In this document: positions 11,191 to 23,660 of the stretch, in pieces | Layout of the letters: the number at the start of each line of letters is the position of its first letter | How positions within the stretch are numbered: position 1 is the first letter of the stretch | Assembly (NCBI RefSeq): GCF_901933205.1 | Contig: NC_044571.1 | Coordinates: 58,279,994 to 58,343,993 of the forward strand | Length of the DNA stretch: 64,000 nucleotides | From: Camarhynchus parvulus | Lineage: Eukaryota > Chordata > Aves > Passeriformes > Thraupidae | Direction: 5' to 3' | Translations under genes and position numbers: made by a program | Notes under the pieces: model-generated | Database searches by the model: none | The model's input: only the letters and a program-made list of their open reading frames with translations | What the model was told of the DNA's origin: nothing

Positions 11191-12825
11191 TACAAGTATT
11201 CATGTGATTGAGGATTCGTGGCTTTTTCTTGATGCCAACAGAAGTTGACTTATTAGTTAAAGCAGTAATTTACAAACCCCCAAAGAGGAGAAGCTAAAGG
11301 CACACACATTCAAAAAATAACCTCTTGAGTAGAGAGAATATGATATTTTTTAATTTCACTATGTTTAACTATCACAAGAGTGGTATGATTATAAGTGGGT
11401 ACCAACTTACACTCCTTTTGTCCCTGTAGAGTTGTGATTCTATTGGGCTCCATGTAGACACAGGACTATAAACTTTGGACTTACATGGGTTTCAATCTGA
11501 AAATTTGCTGACCTAGGATGAAATACGTCAATTTGTGTTTCATTTCATTTCAAAGTTCATATGTGCAACTCAGTGGCGCAGCAAGCCCTCTGATACCATT
11601 GAATATAACAATTTGATCTTTAGAAATTAGTGTTTAACTGACCAAGAGATCTTTCCATGACAAAAAAGAATTTACAGTTATATCAAAGACACAACAAAAA
11701 TCACCCATGTTAACTGTATGTAGAAGAGAAACAATAATTTGAATGAATGTGTCTAAAATTCTTCAATAAAGCCTTTTTCTGATAGTAGAAACTCAGATGT
11801 GTTAAAACTTGAGAAGCAGGTGTGCAAAGTGCCTTTTTTCATCCTAATGGTGGGAAACTCTGGTAACTGCTGACCCATGTAGAGCATTAAGAATTATTTT
11901 ACTGTAGGCTGCAGGTAGCTGCTTCTGAAATACAGCATTTCTTTAAGGTGAATCTGACAGAATTTGACATGCATAAAAAATGAGTAAACAGTATGTATGT
12001 AGCATGCATCACTGTGACATTCATACAGTCTGGGTTTGGCAACAGTTTGGTTTTGTAGGCTACTTTTGACATTTAAACAGAAGCAAAGAATCTTTCTGGA
12101 AGAAGCTGTGTTTTCTTGCCAGGTATGAATATAGAGATATATTTATATTGTAGCAAAGGCCATCCTCAGGCAAAAAATTCTGTAAAATTTTTGTTGGAGG
12201 TGACATGTTGCAGTTGAGATATTTTGAGGAAAAATAGCTTGAACACCACCTGAGAAAAATATATTTTGGTCTAATGGTGAATGTTTCAATTATATGAACA
12301 TGACTTTCACTTGGCATAAACCATCTGAAGCTCCTCTGACTCTGTTTTATCATTTTCATTTCACTTTTTTTATTATGTTTATTTATCAGGATATTACACC
12401 TTCTGCTTTGTATTGAGGGATCTGGTGATTTTTTTGTGTTATGGGAATTTTCTGCTTCTGGAAATGGTGTTCAAATTTACTTTTATAATGCATTATACTG
12501 GGAGATAAGCCTCTCCACACACACACAAAAAAAAGCTATTCTACTCTAACCACTTTTTTTATTTTTCCTTAAGTTGAGATGAGGCATGGGTTGTTTGTTT
12601 TCTATTTCTTTTTTTTTCTCTAGTAATATAGTACTGTGTGTAACCTCGTGGAAACGGACTTCGAGGACCTAAAGCTTTTTACAACTGTGTAATAGATATA
12701 AAGATCAGACTCTCAAGAATTTAAAATATTCATAATTCAATAAACCAGCTCTGCATGCATTAGCATGTTGCTGCATTCATATTAATCACCTCCACATGTG
12801 CAATGAACGCTAAGATCCATATTGC
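11191..12825. other. Non-coding; no gene seen
   Basis: This 1.6 kb lies between the two inverted LTR-like fragments. I see no internal retroviral domain. A 99-codon minus-strand frame at 12060-12359 has no recognisable motif. Confidence 0.5.
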
Positions 12826-12932
12826 ATTTAGGTAGCAAGGTTTTTGTGGCATGGACTGCAGAGGTGGCCCTTCATGATTATCTAAGATAGATAAAGTCCA
12901 TCATTGCTTGGAAGGTCAGCACAGCTTCTAGC
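12826..12932 (+). mobile_element. LTR-like fragment (plus), inverted partner of 11085-11190
   Basis: Begins TTTAGGTAGCAAGG near 12827, continues with CTGCAGAGGTGGCCCTTCAT (12857-12876) and ATCTAAGATAGATAAAGTCC, and ends with a GGAAGGTCAGCACAGCTT block. These match the minus-strand reading of 11085-11190 with a modest number of substitutions. Its start resembles the 5' end of the solo LTR at 33781-34861. Confidence 0.6.
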
Positions 12933-13096
12933 ACCTGGGGAATTTTGGGTCTTGCTCATTAAGGCATTCACTGTATGTGCTGGCTGAGCGTGCCTAGTTT
13001 TCTTGATGAAAGAAGTTTAGGAGGACTGTTGGCCTCTACATCTTTTCTGTTTTCCAGCCTTGAAGGTAGAAGAAGTGGTCCTTTTTGTGTGTGCAT

Positions 13097-13168
13097 ATGG
13101 ATGGATGGATGGATGGATGGATGGATGGATGGATGGATGGATGGATGGATGGATGGATGGATGGATGG
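13097..13168. repeat. (ATGG)18 microsatellite
   Basis: Eighteen uninterrupted ATGG units over 72 bp. Two overlapping frames read through it as repeated Trp-Met-Asp-Gly. I see no CR1 sequence on either side, unlike the similar array at 25681-25771. Confidence 0.97.
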
Positions 13169-16100
13169 GTGTTCTTTGGGGTTCTGTTCAAATTGTTTTA
13201 CTTTGTTTAGTTTTGCCTATAATGATTAGTGGGTTTAGATATTCTATTTATACTTTTCCTCATTCTATCACTCCAAAAACTACCAAGGTTTTCTTTTTTC
13301 TTCTTCCTAAATGTAAGAAAACATTTCCCAGAGGCTTAAAGCATATGTCTGTAAGGTACTTCTAGTTCTTTTTTGTGGTCTTTTGAGAGATTTCATCACA
13401 TGCTTCCTCAAGTCCTCTGCTGCTCCTATGGGTAGCACACCTTATGAGAGCAAAATTTTGGAAGAGTTTTGGCTCGATAATGGATAATTTTTTTCCCCCT
13501 TGTTTTTTTCAGATGCAACATACATCTAATTTATCTGGTTCTTCTAGGAATACAGCTTAATATATTGAGTTATAATTATTCCTCCTAATTCTTCTTCACT
13601 TTTTTATCAATGTGCTCACTAATAGCATCTTTTCTTGGTTCCCAGTAGCCAGCCTGGTAACCAGTTCCAAGGAAATCACTTGCCATTTGGGGATTTCTGT
13701 GGTGACCACAGTGAATGTTCACAGGATAATGATACTTCAGAGAAGTGTCAGACCTAACACTTATGCCCAGAGCAAGTTGTGCATCTTTCAAAAACCATCA
13801 GTTCACTAGCATCTGTGCTATGTATTTGTAGATCATGTGTGAAACTCTGTTTTCAGCTTACTTCTGTATTGTCTTGAAAAGAGATGTGTGATTTACAGGT
13901 TTCATTTTGCTCTGAAATAGCGTACTTCTGAATTTTCTGCAGAATAGTTAGAGGATTCACAGGAGTCTGAATAAACAATCTGAGTTAAAGAAAAACTGCA
14001 TAGAACTCAAGCATTGTAAATAGGGTAATTCAAGCAAGAAAGTTTTCTGAGACAGCTTTATTTTGGAGTGTGAATTTTAAATTCAGAGTGAAAGTGTGTC
14101 CAAATCTCCTTTGTTTTTCTTCCACATTTTTTTTACTTGGGTTCTAAACAACCAGCTCCCTATTCAGATGTGTGAGTTGCTTTTCTGAATTTTGGTCATC
14201 AGTGAAAGCTGAGAAGAGTGAGAGAGGTTTTCTGTGCTCTGTGGCTGGAGTCGATCAGCACTGTATAATTGTTGGTGCTGCATTGGGCAGCAGCAACACA
14301 AACAAGCCTGTTTAGCTGTTGCAGCTTCATTCTTTGTCAGCTCACCTACAAGAAGATATAACCATGCACATGACTGGGCTTATACACTAGCTCCAAGCCA
14401 GAATTCATCCTGAAGGATTCTTTGTGTGGAAGAAACATATGTGTAATCAGGTATATGCTTCTCTCTTTAGCTTTTTATATGCAATTGTGTGTGTAAATAC
14501 AATATTTTTACCCCTGTTTTACTCCTAATTCAGGCAGTCTTTGCTCAGTGGGCTCTGTGTGGGAACCTGGATGCCTCAATTTGAGTGATGACTTCCTCAG
14601 CAGTTGGCTAGTGATGATTTGACTCTACAAAATCTCTGCAACTCCACAGATTCAGACCAGAGGTATTGTTGACGTCCTGTGATGTCCTGTCATTCAGGTG
14701 AGTCAGAGAAGAATGTATTTGAGAAAGTATTGGTAAATATTATAGGGAACATCTACATATGTTCAGGAGCTAGTAGGCATTGAGTTTGCAATGGGTTTGC
14801 AAATGTTCTTGCAACCAGGTGAGTAAAACAAAAGATTTTTTAAAATAAACACATACTAACATACATGCGTGAGTATTTCTTATCTGTCCATTGTAAGTAT
14901 ATGTTTTAGTTCAGCATCCGAAAACATGCATATATTCAATGAGCAGCATCATCTAACTCTCACACATTATTGGAATCAGAATAACTATATCAATATTAGA
15001 AAGCATTGTGGTACTAATTAAAGTGTTGTTTGAAAGAGAAGTATAATCTGAGTTCTGCATCTTCTGGCTGCCTCTTTCTCTGCAAGTTATCTGATCTCAT
15101 AAGGGAGCTGGAGTTCTTGCTGGAGGCCTCCATCCTGTGTTGGAGGTTGCCTCACACATTGCCACTGATGTACTGAAATTCCCTTTCCTTTTCCTGTCAG
15201 CATCTGGGATATAAAAGGAGATAGTCCCAGCATAGACGCTACCACTACTTAAGCCCAACAATTAGGCTCTGGTCTGCTGCTTTGAAACAGAAACAAACAA
15301 ACAAACTAACAAACCAGCTTTAGGGACAGGGGAAGGTTTCCTCAGTTTATTCTTTTAACAGCACTAGAGTAAAAAGAAACACAGCTCTACCAAATGGGTT
15401 TAGAAAGCCAGAGGCTATACAGAGCATAGCAGGTGATGGTAAAATTCAGAATCAATCATTTTTTGTGTTGCATTTAGCATTGAATTTCATACATTTATAA
15501 TCATCCTCTCTTCAGTACTAGCATCTTGCCCAGTATTGATATACTGACAGGTATTATAAATTAAGCATGATAACCCCACTATTCAATGTCTACAGAAAAT
15601 ACAAAATTGTTAAAAATTGACATATAATTTATGTGATTTTCTTTCTTTACTGAGTTCATGGGGTTTCATTTTTTCTTATTTTCATTGTCACTTTATATGT
15701 TTGACAATAAACTTTGTGTTATAGAACACATGATTTTATTTACTTCTAGGAAATTACATTAAAGATTTTACTCAGCATAAGCTAGTGAAAATAATGAGGA
15801 ACAGAATATTGTTGTATATTATTTGTTCATTTCAGATCAAGCGGCCTTTAATATGTGCTTGTGTTTATATAATAAATTCTACCACCTCAAAAAATAAAGG
15901 GGATTATTTTACTTCAAATTTTTAGACTATTGCTAACAGTACAAACAGACCCAATTCAAATCTTTTTCAAATGTTTTTCCCAGCAGATCAAATTTTTAGA
16001 TACAATCCATAAATAAAAAACTTCACTGTGAAATTGTTCAGAATATGTACTGAGTGATACCCACAATTTTAGTGGTTTAACACCGAGAAAAAATTATTTC

Positions 16101-19100
16101 ATTTAACATTTACGCTTATGTGCTTATTTGGCTCTATTTTATTGTGAGACATTTAATGGTATATGTTTATTGTAAAATACACTTGCATGTTGCTTCAGGT
16201 AAAAGGATTATATAAAACATGTATGTGTGTGGACCTACTGCCCCCACCAGACTCTTATATGTTGAAACAAGATGGAACATCTTCAGGTATAGTATTGGTG
16301 AGGGTGGAGATATTAATCCCACGATTTAAGTTTATAGAATATTTACTAGAGATGCCTTTCAAAAGATGAATAATTTGACACTGTTAGCTTGTGCTCTTTC
16401 TAAACTGGTGTTTACATTTCTGTGCTGGAGTGTGCTGTAGAATTGCATTCCCTGGTACTCAGGGATGTCAGTAAAAGTCATGAAAGGTAAATGTCTGTAA
16501 ATTACTTTCAGAGTCATGTCTAACATATGCTTTATCTCTCCTTCAACTGTTTTTTTTTATTTTGCCTTCCTTCTCAGTTAAGCTGAAGTACCTACTCTTT
16601 GGAATATTTCAGTCAAAGGCATAACCTTTACTCATCTCTATTTTCCCCCCTTCTTTCAGGCAGGCAACTGCAAGGCATAATTGTTAGAGAAGCAGAAATT
16701 TCAAATCCTCACATGGTTCATTAAATAGCTAACATTCTGTTCTTATGTATGAAGAACAATGTTTTAAAATAATTTAATTGTCTAAGCCAGATAAAATTTA
16801 TTCAGCATAACAGCTGCATCATACAATTTTACAGACATGGCAAGATATAACAATGCTATTGAAAGTAAGTGAAACCCTTTGTCATATATATATATATATA
16901 TTTTTTTTTACTATTTTTAAAACAGGAATATAAGGCTTCCCATTAAATTCTGCTTATCTTGATATGCAGAAGCTTAACATAGGGGCTAAGACACAGATAA
17001 CTAGGCCTGCTACAATGTTAATCTTCATTCAGTGGACATTGCCACATATTTTCGACCTTTTATCTCTCACTCAATATATACATTTGATGTTTAATGATAC
17101 CCTTAATTGTCAACAGCTGCTAAAGAACTAGAAAATGAGTATTAAAGCCTTCTTTAAAAAAAAAAAAAGAATATTGAACGGAGTTCTGTAATATTATGTC
17201 CATCCTGTGCAACACAAGTTGAAAGCAAACATGGATTCCAATGAGCTATGTACTTAACAACAGCCTTTTAAATTTTAATACGTATTTTTTTGTGTCAAAC
17301 TCTCTAAAGGGTGTAAATATGAACTATCTGTTTTTCCACACCTAACCAATACTGCTCAGTACTCAGGAGTTCTTAATGCACATCAGCAGTGACAAGAGTT
17401 ATTGACTGAATATTCATGGGATTCCTTTCATTTTAATAGACTTTCTCATTCTGTGTCACTGTAATCTTTTCCCTTTCATAAGACTTTTTACAATGCAGAA
17501 TCCCTCGACATATGTTATTCCTCCTTGATTTTCAAACATATGTTGGGCAAAGTTGTAAGGCTCATAAAACAATAGTTGTTCCTGTCCTGAGCAATTGCTA
17601 GATTGCAGATTTCCTATGAATAAAATATTACATTTTTAAGTACTGAAAGAATACAAAACCAACCTCACTATAGAAGAATCCCACAACAGACAGATAGCAA
17701 GTATGCAGCTCACTCAGATGTGGTTATTACAGAGCAGTCACCTAAAATTATCATGCTTTTACTGCTGCTTTCTGATTTAATCCAATTGCTATTCCAGAAC
17801 AAGTGGAAGCCCTAGAACTCTGTGCACATGAGAGAAGCTGCCAATAACCTTAAATATCAGTAAGAAAAGCTGAAACACGGACCTCTATATTCCCAGGTGC
17901 TTCAGAATGTAATTAGGGGTGAAATCTTGCGCACAGGATCCTGTTGCAAAACTGTTGCTCACCTCACGGGTGCTGCGTTTGATTCAAAGCTACAAGTTGT
18001 GCCTTCCCTTCTTTGTACATATTCATTTTATAATAGAACCTGAATATGTATAGTTTCCTTTTAATTTTCTTCATAATTAATCTGAAACTCTGCCATCCTT
18101 ACCCTGCCTTGACATGTCTTTCCTCAGAAACTCCATACTCCTGTTCATCGGAACACTGAGATGGGTGCTGTGAATCCCTGTCAGTGCCATGAGACATCAC
18201 AGATAGCAGAGTTGACATCGGCACACTCTTTTAAAGCAGTTTTCTATTTATAAACTACACATCAGTGGCTACTAAGCTCACTCAAAACCCCTGTGAGCTC
18301 CAGGCAGAGAACTTTTCTTTTTACAAACAGCACTGTGTTCTGCTCAGAAAACTGATGGTGTCAAAAGCAAATGCAGAAATCATCCTGCATCTTCCACCTG
18401 ACATCAGTATTCCTCACAGCTAAATTCAGTTTTAGTTCCAAAAGATTACATTTTGCTATTGTCCCTCTTTGTTAGGTACAAGCACAGAGCAATTATCTGG
18501 CTTCCTATCTGTCTGTTTTACTGAAAGAGACAAGGATTTCTTCTTTTTTACCATCAGAATGGAAATGTAAATATTATTATTGAAAGCAACAAATGAAAAC
18601 TTTGAGGATGAAAATTGAGTTTTATCCACTAACATTTCAGTGATTCCAATTATAGGATTGTGACCTTTCCAAATTACAGGTTTTACATTATAATGCAAGG
18701 CTTTTTCAAAAAGAAAATAATTTTAATACTATTAGGCTAAAATAAATGTGTGCCTTCATATAATCAAAGGAAAAAGTGGCTGTGTTTTGCCCCGCTCTAT
18801 ACATCAGAAAAAAAGTGTGGGCATACACATCAAAAGCTGGAGATATCCTTTAGCTTCATGAAACCTGTACATTTGTAGTGTTTTACACATATTCCTGTAG
18901 TGTCTTAGAACAGACCTGCTTCTCTACAGCTGCAGTAACTGCATTTACAGGGGCTTATTTTTATTCATAGCTAGATAGAAAATAAATATATATACATTCC
19001 CTGAATCAAAGTGAATTAAAAGGAAATGACATGCAAGGGGAAGGTAGCTCAGATTTCTCATCAGCAGTCCAATCATGAGTGACCCACAGGCAACTTGAAA

Positions 19101-20799
19101 GCTGCCCACACAATTACTCATGGAGTCTGCTTAGAAAAAGGCATTGCTGCCAGGAAAGTCTTTGTTACCTTGAATCCAAGTTTAGTGATGACCACCTATT
19201 ATAGGAATTGGAGGGAGGAATGCAAAGTGCAAAGCATTGCATTAAACTGACACTATATATCACTTTTGGGCAGGCTGTACATTTTTATGTGATGCATTTT
19301 ACAGACATAGAAAAATTTATACAAATAAGTATGAGCAACAGGGTAATTCCTAGTCTGGTTTCTCTTTTCAGTTGTGCCAGTCTCACTGAAGTTAACAGAG
19401 CTGCCTCAGTATGAGAGACAAAACTTTTTGAATGTGCTGGATGAGAGTGGTACTTTCTCTCCTGTACCATGCTAGAGGCACACTAAACACTGTGAACTTC
19501 CAAGTAATGAAAAGCTGTGAGATCAAAGCACAACTGCTTCTGTAGCCACCATGGCTAAAACCTGATCACGGTTTAAGTGACTTCAAAAGCATTAGGTGAG
19601 GGATGACTTCAGCATTTGAACTTAACCTAGAATGATACTTCAGCAACGTACAAAGGAGGTTTTTCTGCTGACTATCCTTCTGCTAGGGACAGATGTAATC
19701 AGTGTTCAACCATTAGAAGGGAAGTATTTATTAGTATTTTTTCACTGGAATAAATCCATGTTGGGATATGTGTAAGGTAGGATTCAAGTAATTTCCAAAA
19801 TCATATAAAGTTCTTTCAACGATTTCAACAAAAGAAGTTTGTGTGTGAAGAAAACTTGAATGTTTTTATTGTTTAGTAGTTGGCTTTTAATGAAGTAAAT
19901 ACAAAATAACAACATGAACAGCATAAAAAGGATTAAAAATAATACAGAATAAATAAAATCTTCTCAGCCTAAAAAATGTCTCTGTACCTGAAATAAACTT
20001 TTACTTCTAGTTATTTTCCTGAGAAAAAATCACATTAGCTAACTCTGCCAGCACTGTTTTATGATGAAATGAAATGAAATTATTCTTTCCACTTATTTGA
20101 CAGCTGATCTGAAATAATTGATTCACTTATTCATTTGCACATACAGAGAGTGCTGTTTTTGGATAGACTATCTTAATGCATTTTAATAAAACATTGTTAC
20201 ATATCCACATGTGATATTCAGCATGAACACAGACTAATGTTACTGTACAATATATTACATATTAAAAACACAACATTCCAGGTTGGTAGGAAAATCCAGA
20301 AGAAAGGACCCAGGCTGATTAAAGGATTGAGCTGGAAGATGGCCACATCATTTTTTTCAATTTTTTGCTATCTAATTATTTCCTTCAAGTGGCAGACAGA
20401 TATTTTTCTGTTATTTATTCCACCACCAAACAACTTTTAAAAAAACAGCAGTTCATATATGGCAAATCAGTGCTAAAAGAATCTTTTTTAAATTAATCTC
20501 AAAAATGTGGGATGCTTATGTATTGCTGTTTATAATACTAATTGAGTTTCATGTTATATTAAGAGTTTTCTACTAATTATTTCAATTATTACTGAACATA
20601 CTCAGGGTTATCTCTCTAAAGAATCTGTGAAGTCACCTTTTTTGCTATTCTGCCATAATACTGAAAGATGTTACTTTTAAAGGTATGCACTTGAAGAAGG
20701 ACATTACAACATCAGTGCTTTTTAATAGCCAACGATTTTATAAAAGCTGAGATCCTTAGCTGGATGGATTTGAAAACTCTGAGAATTTCCACTAAAATT
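13169..20799. other. Long non-coding stretch; no gene seen
   Basis: This 7.6 kb holds no recognised mobile element, RNA gene or exon. Small items are CAAA units (15284-15315), an (AT)9 run followed by T residues (16884-16911), an A run (17156-17168), and a TATA-like ATATAAAAGG near 15209 with no transcript evidence. The open frames are all under 85 codons and have no motifs I know. Confidence 0.55.
16884..16911. repeat. (AT)n then poly-T
   Basis: Nine AT dinucleotides followed by a T run. A simple repeat. Confidence 0.9.
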
Positions 20800-21480
20800 A
20801 ACTTTTACCTTTCAATTGACAAACCTCTCTTGATTATTTTCCAGCAGCCTTGGGAAACCAGAGAGATCCCAGCTGACTGGAGGCTGGCAAATATCGTTCT
20901 GATTGGCAAGAAGGGCAAGAAGGAGGATCCTGGAAACTACAGGCCTGTCAGTCTCTCACTTCAGTGCCTGGCAAAGTTATGGAGAAGATTATCCTGAGAG
21001 ATGTTGAAAAACACCTGCAAGACAACAGAGTCATTGGTAATAACCAGCACAGCTTCATGAGAGAAAGGTTCTGCTTACCAAAACTAATTTCCTTTTATGA
21101 CAATGAAATTTGCCTGATTGATTAAGGGAAGAAAGTTGTTGTGATATTTTTGGGTTTCAGTAAAGTTTTTGATGAAGTCTCTCACAGGATCCTGCTGGGC
21201 TAACTGTCCAGCTCACATCAGGATAAACACATCATGCAAAGGGCACAAAGGGTTGTAGTGAATGGGGTGACATCAGAGTGGTGACCTGTCACTGGTGGGG
21301 TTCCACAAGGCTCCATCCTTGGCCCTGTGCTCTTCAACATCTTCATAAATGACTTGGACACAGGACTGGAAGGGATGCTAAGCAAGCTCCCAGATAATAC
21401 AAAACTGGGAGGAGCTGTTGACTCCCTTGAGGGCAGGGAGGCCCTGCAGAGAGACCTGGACAAATCAGAGGCTGGGCAAC
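20764..21480 (+). pseudogene. CR1 ORF2 reverse transcriptase remnant
   Basis: This is a dead fragment of the LINE reverse transcriptase, the enzyme that copies the element's RNA into the genome. A 77-codon frame (20764-20997) covers the fingers region. It then breaks at an extra TC pair at 20956-20957, after which homology continues in another frame. The first catalytic aspartate block (Leu-Asp-Phe-Ser-Lys in active CR1) reads Leu-Gly-Phe here, with the Gly codon at 21153-21155. The Phe-Ala-Asp-Asp core has become Leu-Pro-Asp-Asn (21387-21398). Both metal-binding sites are therefore lost, besides stops at 21123 and 21200-21202. No restored reading is attempted. Confidence 0.88.
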
Positions 21481-22092
21481 CATCACCCATATGAAGTCCA
21501 ACAAGGGCAAGTTCTGGATTCTGCACCTGGGATGGGGCAACCCTGGATGTACAGACAGACTGGGGAATGAGAGGCTGGAGAGCAGTGCCATGGAAAGGGA
21601 TCTGGGGGTCTTGGTCCATGGTAAGTTGAACATGAGTCAGCAGTGCCCTGCAGCCAGGAGGGCCAGCCTTGTCCTGGGGGCATCAGGCACAGCAGCACCA
21701 GTGGGCAAGGGAGGGGATTGTCCTGCTCTGCTGCCTCTGCTGGAGCAGCCTCAGCTTGAACACAACTTCTTTGTGAGGGAAAAAGGAGGGAGAGACACTT
21801 ATCTCTTCTCTGTTGTGCCCAGGGACAGGACCTGGGAGAATGGCCTGAAGTAGCGGTAGTGGAGGTTTAGTTTGGATCTCAGGAAAAGGTTTTCCATCCA
21901 GAGGGTGCTTGGGCACTGGAACAGGCTCCCCAGGGAAGTGGTCACAGCACCAGCCTGACAGAGCTTAAGAAGCATTTGGACAATGCTCTCAGGCACATGA
22001 TGTGACTCTTGGGGATGGTGCTGTGCAGGACCAGGAGCTAGAATGGACGATTCTTGAGGGTCCCTTCCAATCCTTCTGTGATTTTTTGATTC
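20800..22092 (+). mobile_element. CR1 LINE, 5'-truncated (reverse transcriptase to 3' end)
   Basis: A plus-strand CR1 relic that starts in the N-terminal part of the ORF2 reverse transcriptase and runs to a normal CR1 3' end. The terminus has GGGTCCCTTCCAATCCTTCT followed by GTGAT, near 22060-22085. Protein blocks appear in the expected order: REIPADWRLAN and EDPGNYRPVS (20858-20952), a PGKVMEKIIL block (20964-20999), the FSKVFDEVSH region (21156-21185), a [17 protein letters not shown] block (21299-21338) and the [10 protein letters not shown] region (21393-21422). Homology may begin as early as 20755. Its length of about 1.3 kb is typical of 5'-truncated CR1 copies. Confidence 0.93.
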
Positions 22093-22842
22093 CCAAACAC
22101 ATGATCCCCAGAAAGAAATTGGCTAAAAATAAGTTTCCTTAAAGGATGCACTTCTGCAAAGGCAAATATATAAGGCCCTGCATATTAGAGTATTATATGT
22201 AGAGGAAAGAGAAGGGATTGTTATGTGGGCATTCTTCTCTGTTCAAGTGAAATCATGTGTTGGGCTGAGATAGTAAAGTTATCCCAAATTGGTGAGACAA
22301 AGCAAAGTATTCATTAAAAATAATATCATACTCCTATAGACTCAGACTCACTATTGTGTTTAAGAAAGGGAACTCAGAAAACTCACAATATTGTCAGAGA
22401 AAAATGTGTAGGCTTGGGCTATTTCTTTGAGAACTGTAGGTAATGATATGAGAGCTCCGGTATGAGAGCTCCGGTAATAAGTGAAAGGAAAAGGAGACAT
22501 AAAAATGATGATCTACTGTCTAATTTAGATGTATGGAGACTTTGCAGCTTATTTTTCAAGACTGACTCATTTACCCGTTCTGAACACGTAGAAGAGGTTT
22601 CAATAAAAAGTAAATGTAGCCATTTGATTTTGAACTCTGGTCTCCTTTGCCCTTATTGCAAAGAGTTTCTTCCAGCTTTCTTAAGCAAATTGCCGCTAAA
22701 TCCAAAAGGTTTTCAGTAATATTGAAAGAGTGGTGGTCATTTTTCAAGCTCAAGTTTGTCATTATTGCTTTGAGTGTGAAATTTTTCAGAATCTTACACA
22801 CAGCATGAATTATAATTTCGGAAAATCATAAAAAAAAGAAAA
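22093..22842. other. Non-coding; 14-bp tandem duplication
   Basis: The unit TATGAGAGCTCCGG occurs twice at 22447-22474. An 85-codon frame at 22462-22719 starts inside the second unit and shows no known motif. Nothing else recognised. Confidence 0.5.
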
Positions 22843-22861
22843 TTCTCAGTGTTACTGAGAA
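22843..22861. repeat. 8-bp perfect stem-loop
   Basis: TTCTCAGT, a 3-base loop, and its exact reverse complement. It stands six bases before the larger hairpin at 22867-22950. Confidence 0.85.
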
Positions 22862-22866
22862 AACCT

Positions 22867-22950
22867 CTGGGATCTCAGATGTCAGTTTGAGGAGAGAGAT
22901 TGCTCTACCTATAAATTCATCTCTCCCAGAACTGACATCCAAGGTCCCAG
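22867..22950. repeat. Imperfect ~32-bp inverted repeat (long hairpin)
   Basis: The arms are 22867-22900 and 22919-22950, with an 18-base AT-rich loop. The outer CTGGGATC pairs with GGTCCCAG, the middle GATGTCAGT with ACTGACATC, and the inner GAGAGAT with ATCTCTC, with a few mismatches and a 2-base bulge between blocks. Size and shape resemble a microRNA precursor, but a small inverted-repeat transposon relic would look the same. No expression evidence is available from sequence. Confidence 0.75.
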
Positions 22951-23279
22951 TTCCTTTTCCATATTGCTAAAGAATTTTTTCATGCAATTCCAGCAATGCA
23001 GTGCATTCAATTCTTCACAAGAAATGTTCAGCTATTTATATTGCAGACAGTCAGATATCTTGCTGACTGTCTAATAATATTAGAGCTATTGGGAGCAGAG
23101 GTACCAAAATACCACATTGTTATAAGTTTTCAATAAGATTTCATAAATTAAAATCCACTATATATTTTGAAAGAAAAATATCATCTGGGAAAAGCAAACA
23201 AAATAATCGTAACAATATCAAAAATAAAAGTGAATGAAGTATAATCTGTTAAAAATGCTGGATGTTCATAGTTTAATAT
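22951..23279. other. Non-coding; nothing identified
   Basis: AT-rich spacer between the hairpin and the GT repeat. No feature seen. Confidence 0.5.
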
Positions 23280-23307
23280 TGTGTGTGTGTGTATGTGTGT
23301 GTGTGTA
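23280..23307. repeat. (GT)n microsatellite
   Basis: Two runs of GT dinucleotides split by one AT pair, about 27 bases. Confidence 0.93.
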
Positions 23308-23415
23308 CTTCGTGAGCATAAGGTAGGGAAGTGCAAACATATCTATTCTGGGCTATCAGTCCCACTTTGGTGTTACAGCAACTTCGTCTATGTACTGAAA
23401 ACACTCTATGATTTC

Positions 23416-23629
23416 AGGGGAAGGGAAGGGAGAGGAGAGGAGGGGAGAAAGAAAAAAAAAGAAAAAAAATTAAAAAGAAAATAAAAAATAAAAAGGAAAA
23501 AAGAAAAAAGAAAAAAGAAAAAAGAAAAGAAAAGAAAAGAAAAGAAAAGAAAAGAAAAGAAAAGAAAAGAAAAGAAAAGAAAAGAAAAGAAAAGAAAAGA
23601 AAAGAAAAGAAAAGAAAAGAAAAGAAAAG

Positions 23630-23660
<31 letters not shown>

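Noticed and set aside
12975..13365. Two overlapping frames with repeated Trp-Met-Asp-Gly, as in a repeat protein
   Set aside because: They read through the (ATGG)18 microsatellite; the flanks show no domain.
21218..21996. Several 65- to 133-codon minus-strand frames
   Set aside because: They are antisense to the CR1 copy on the plus strand.
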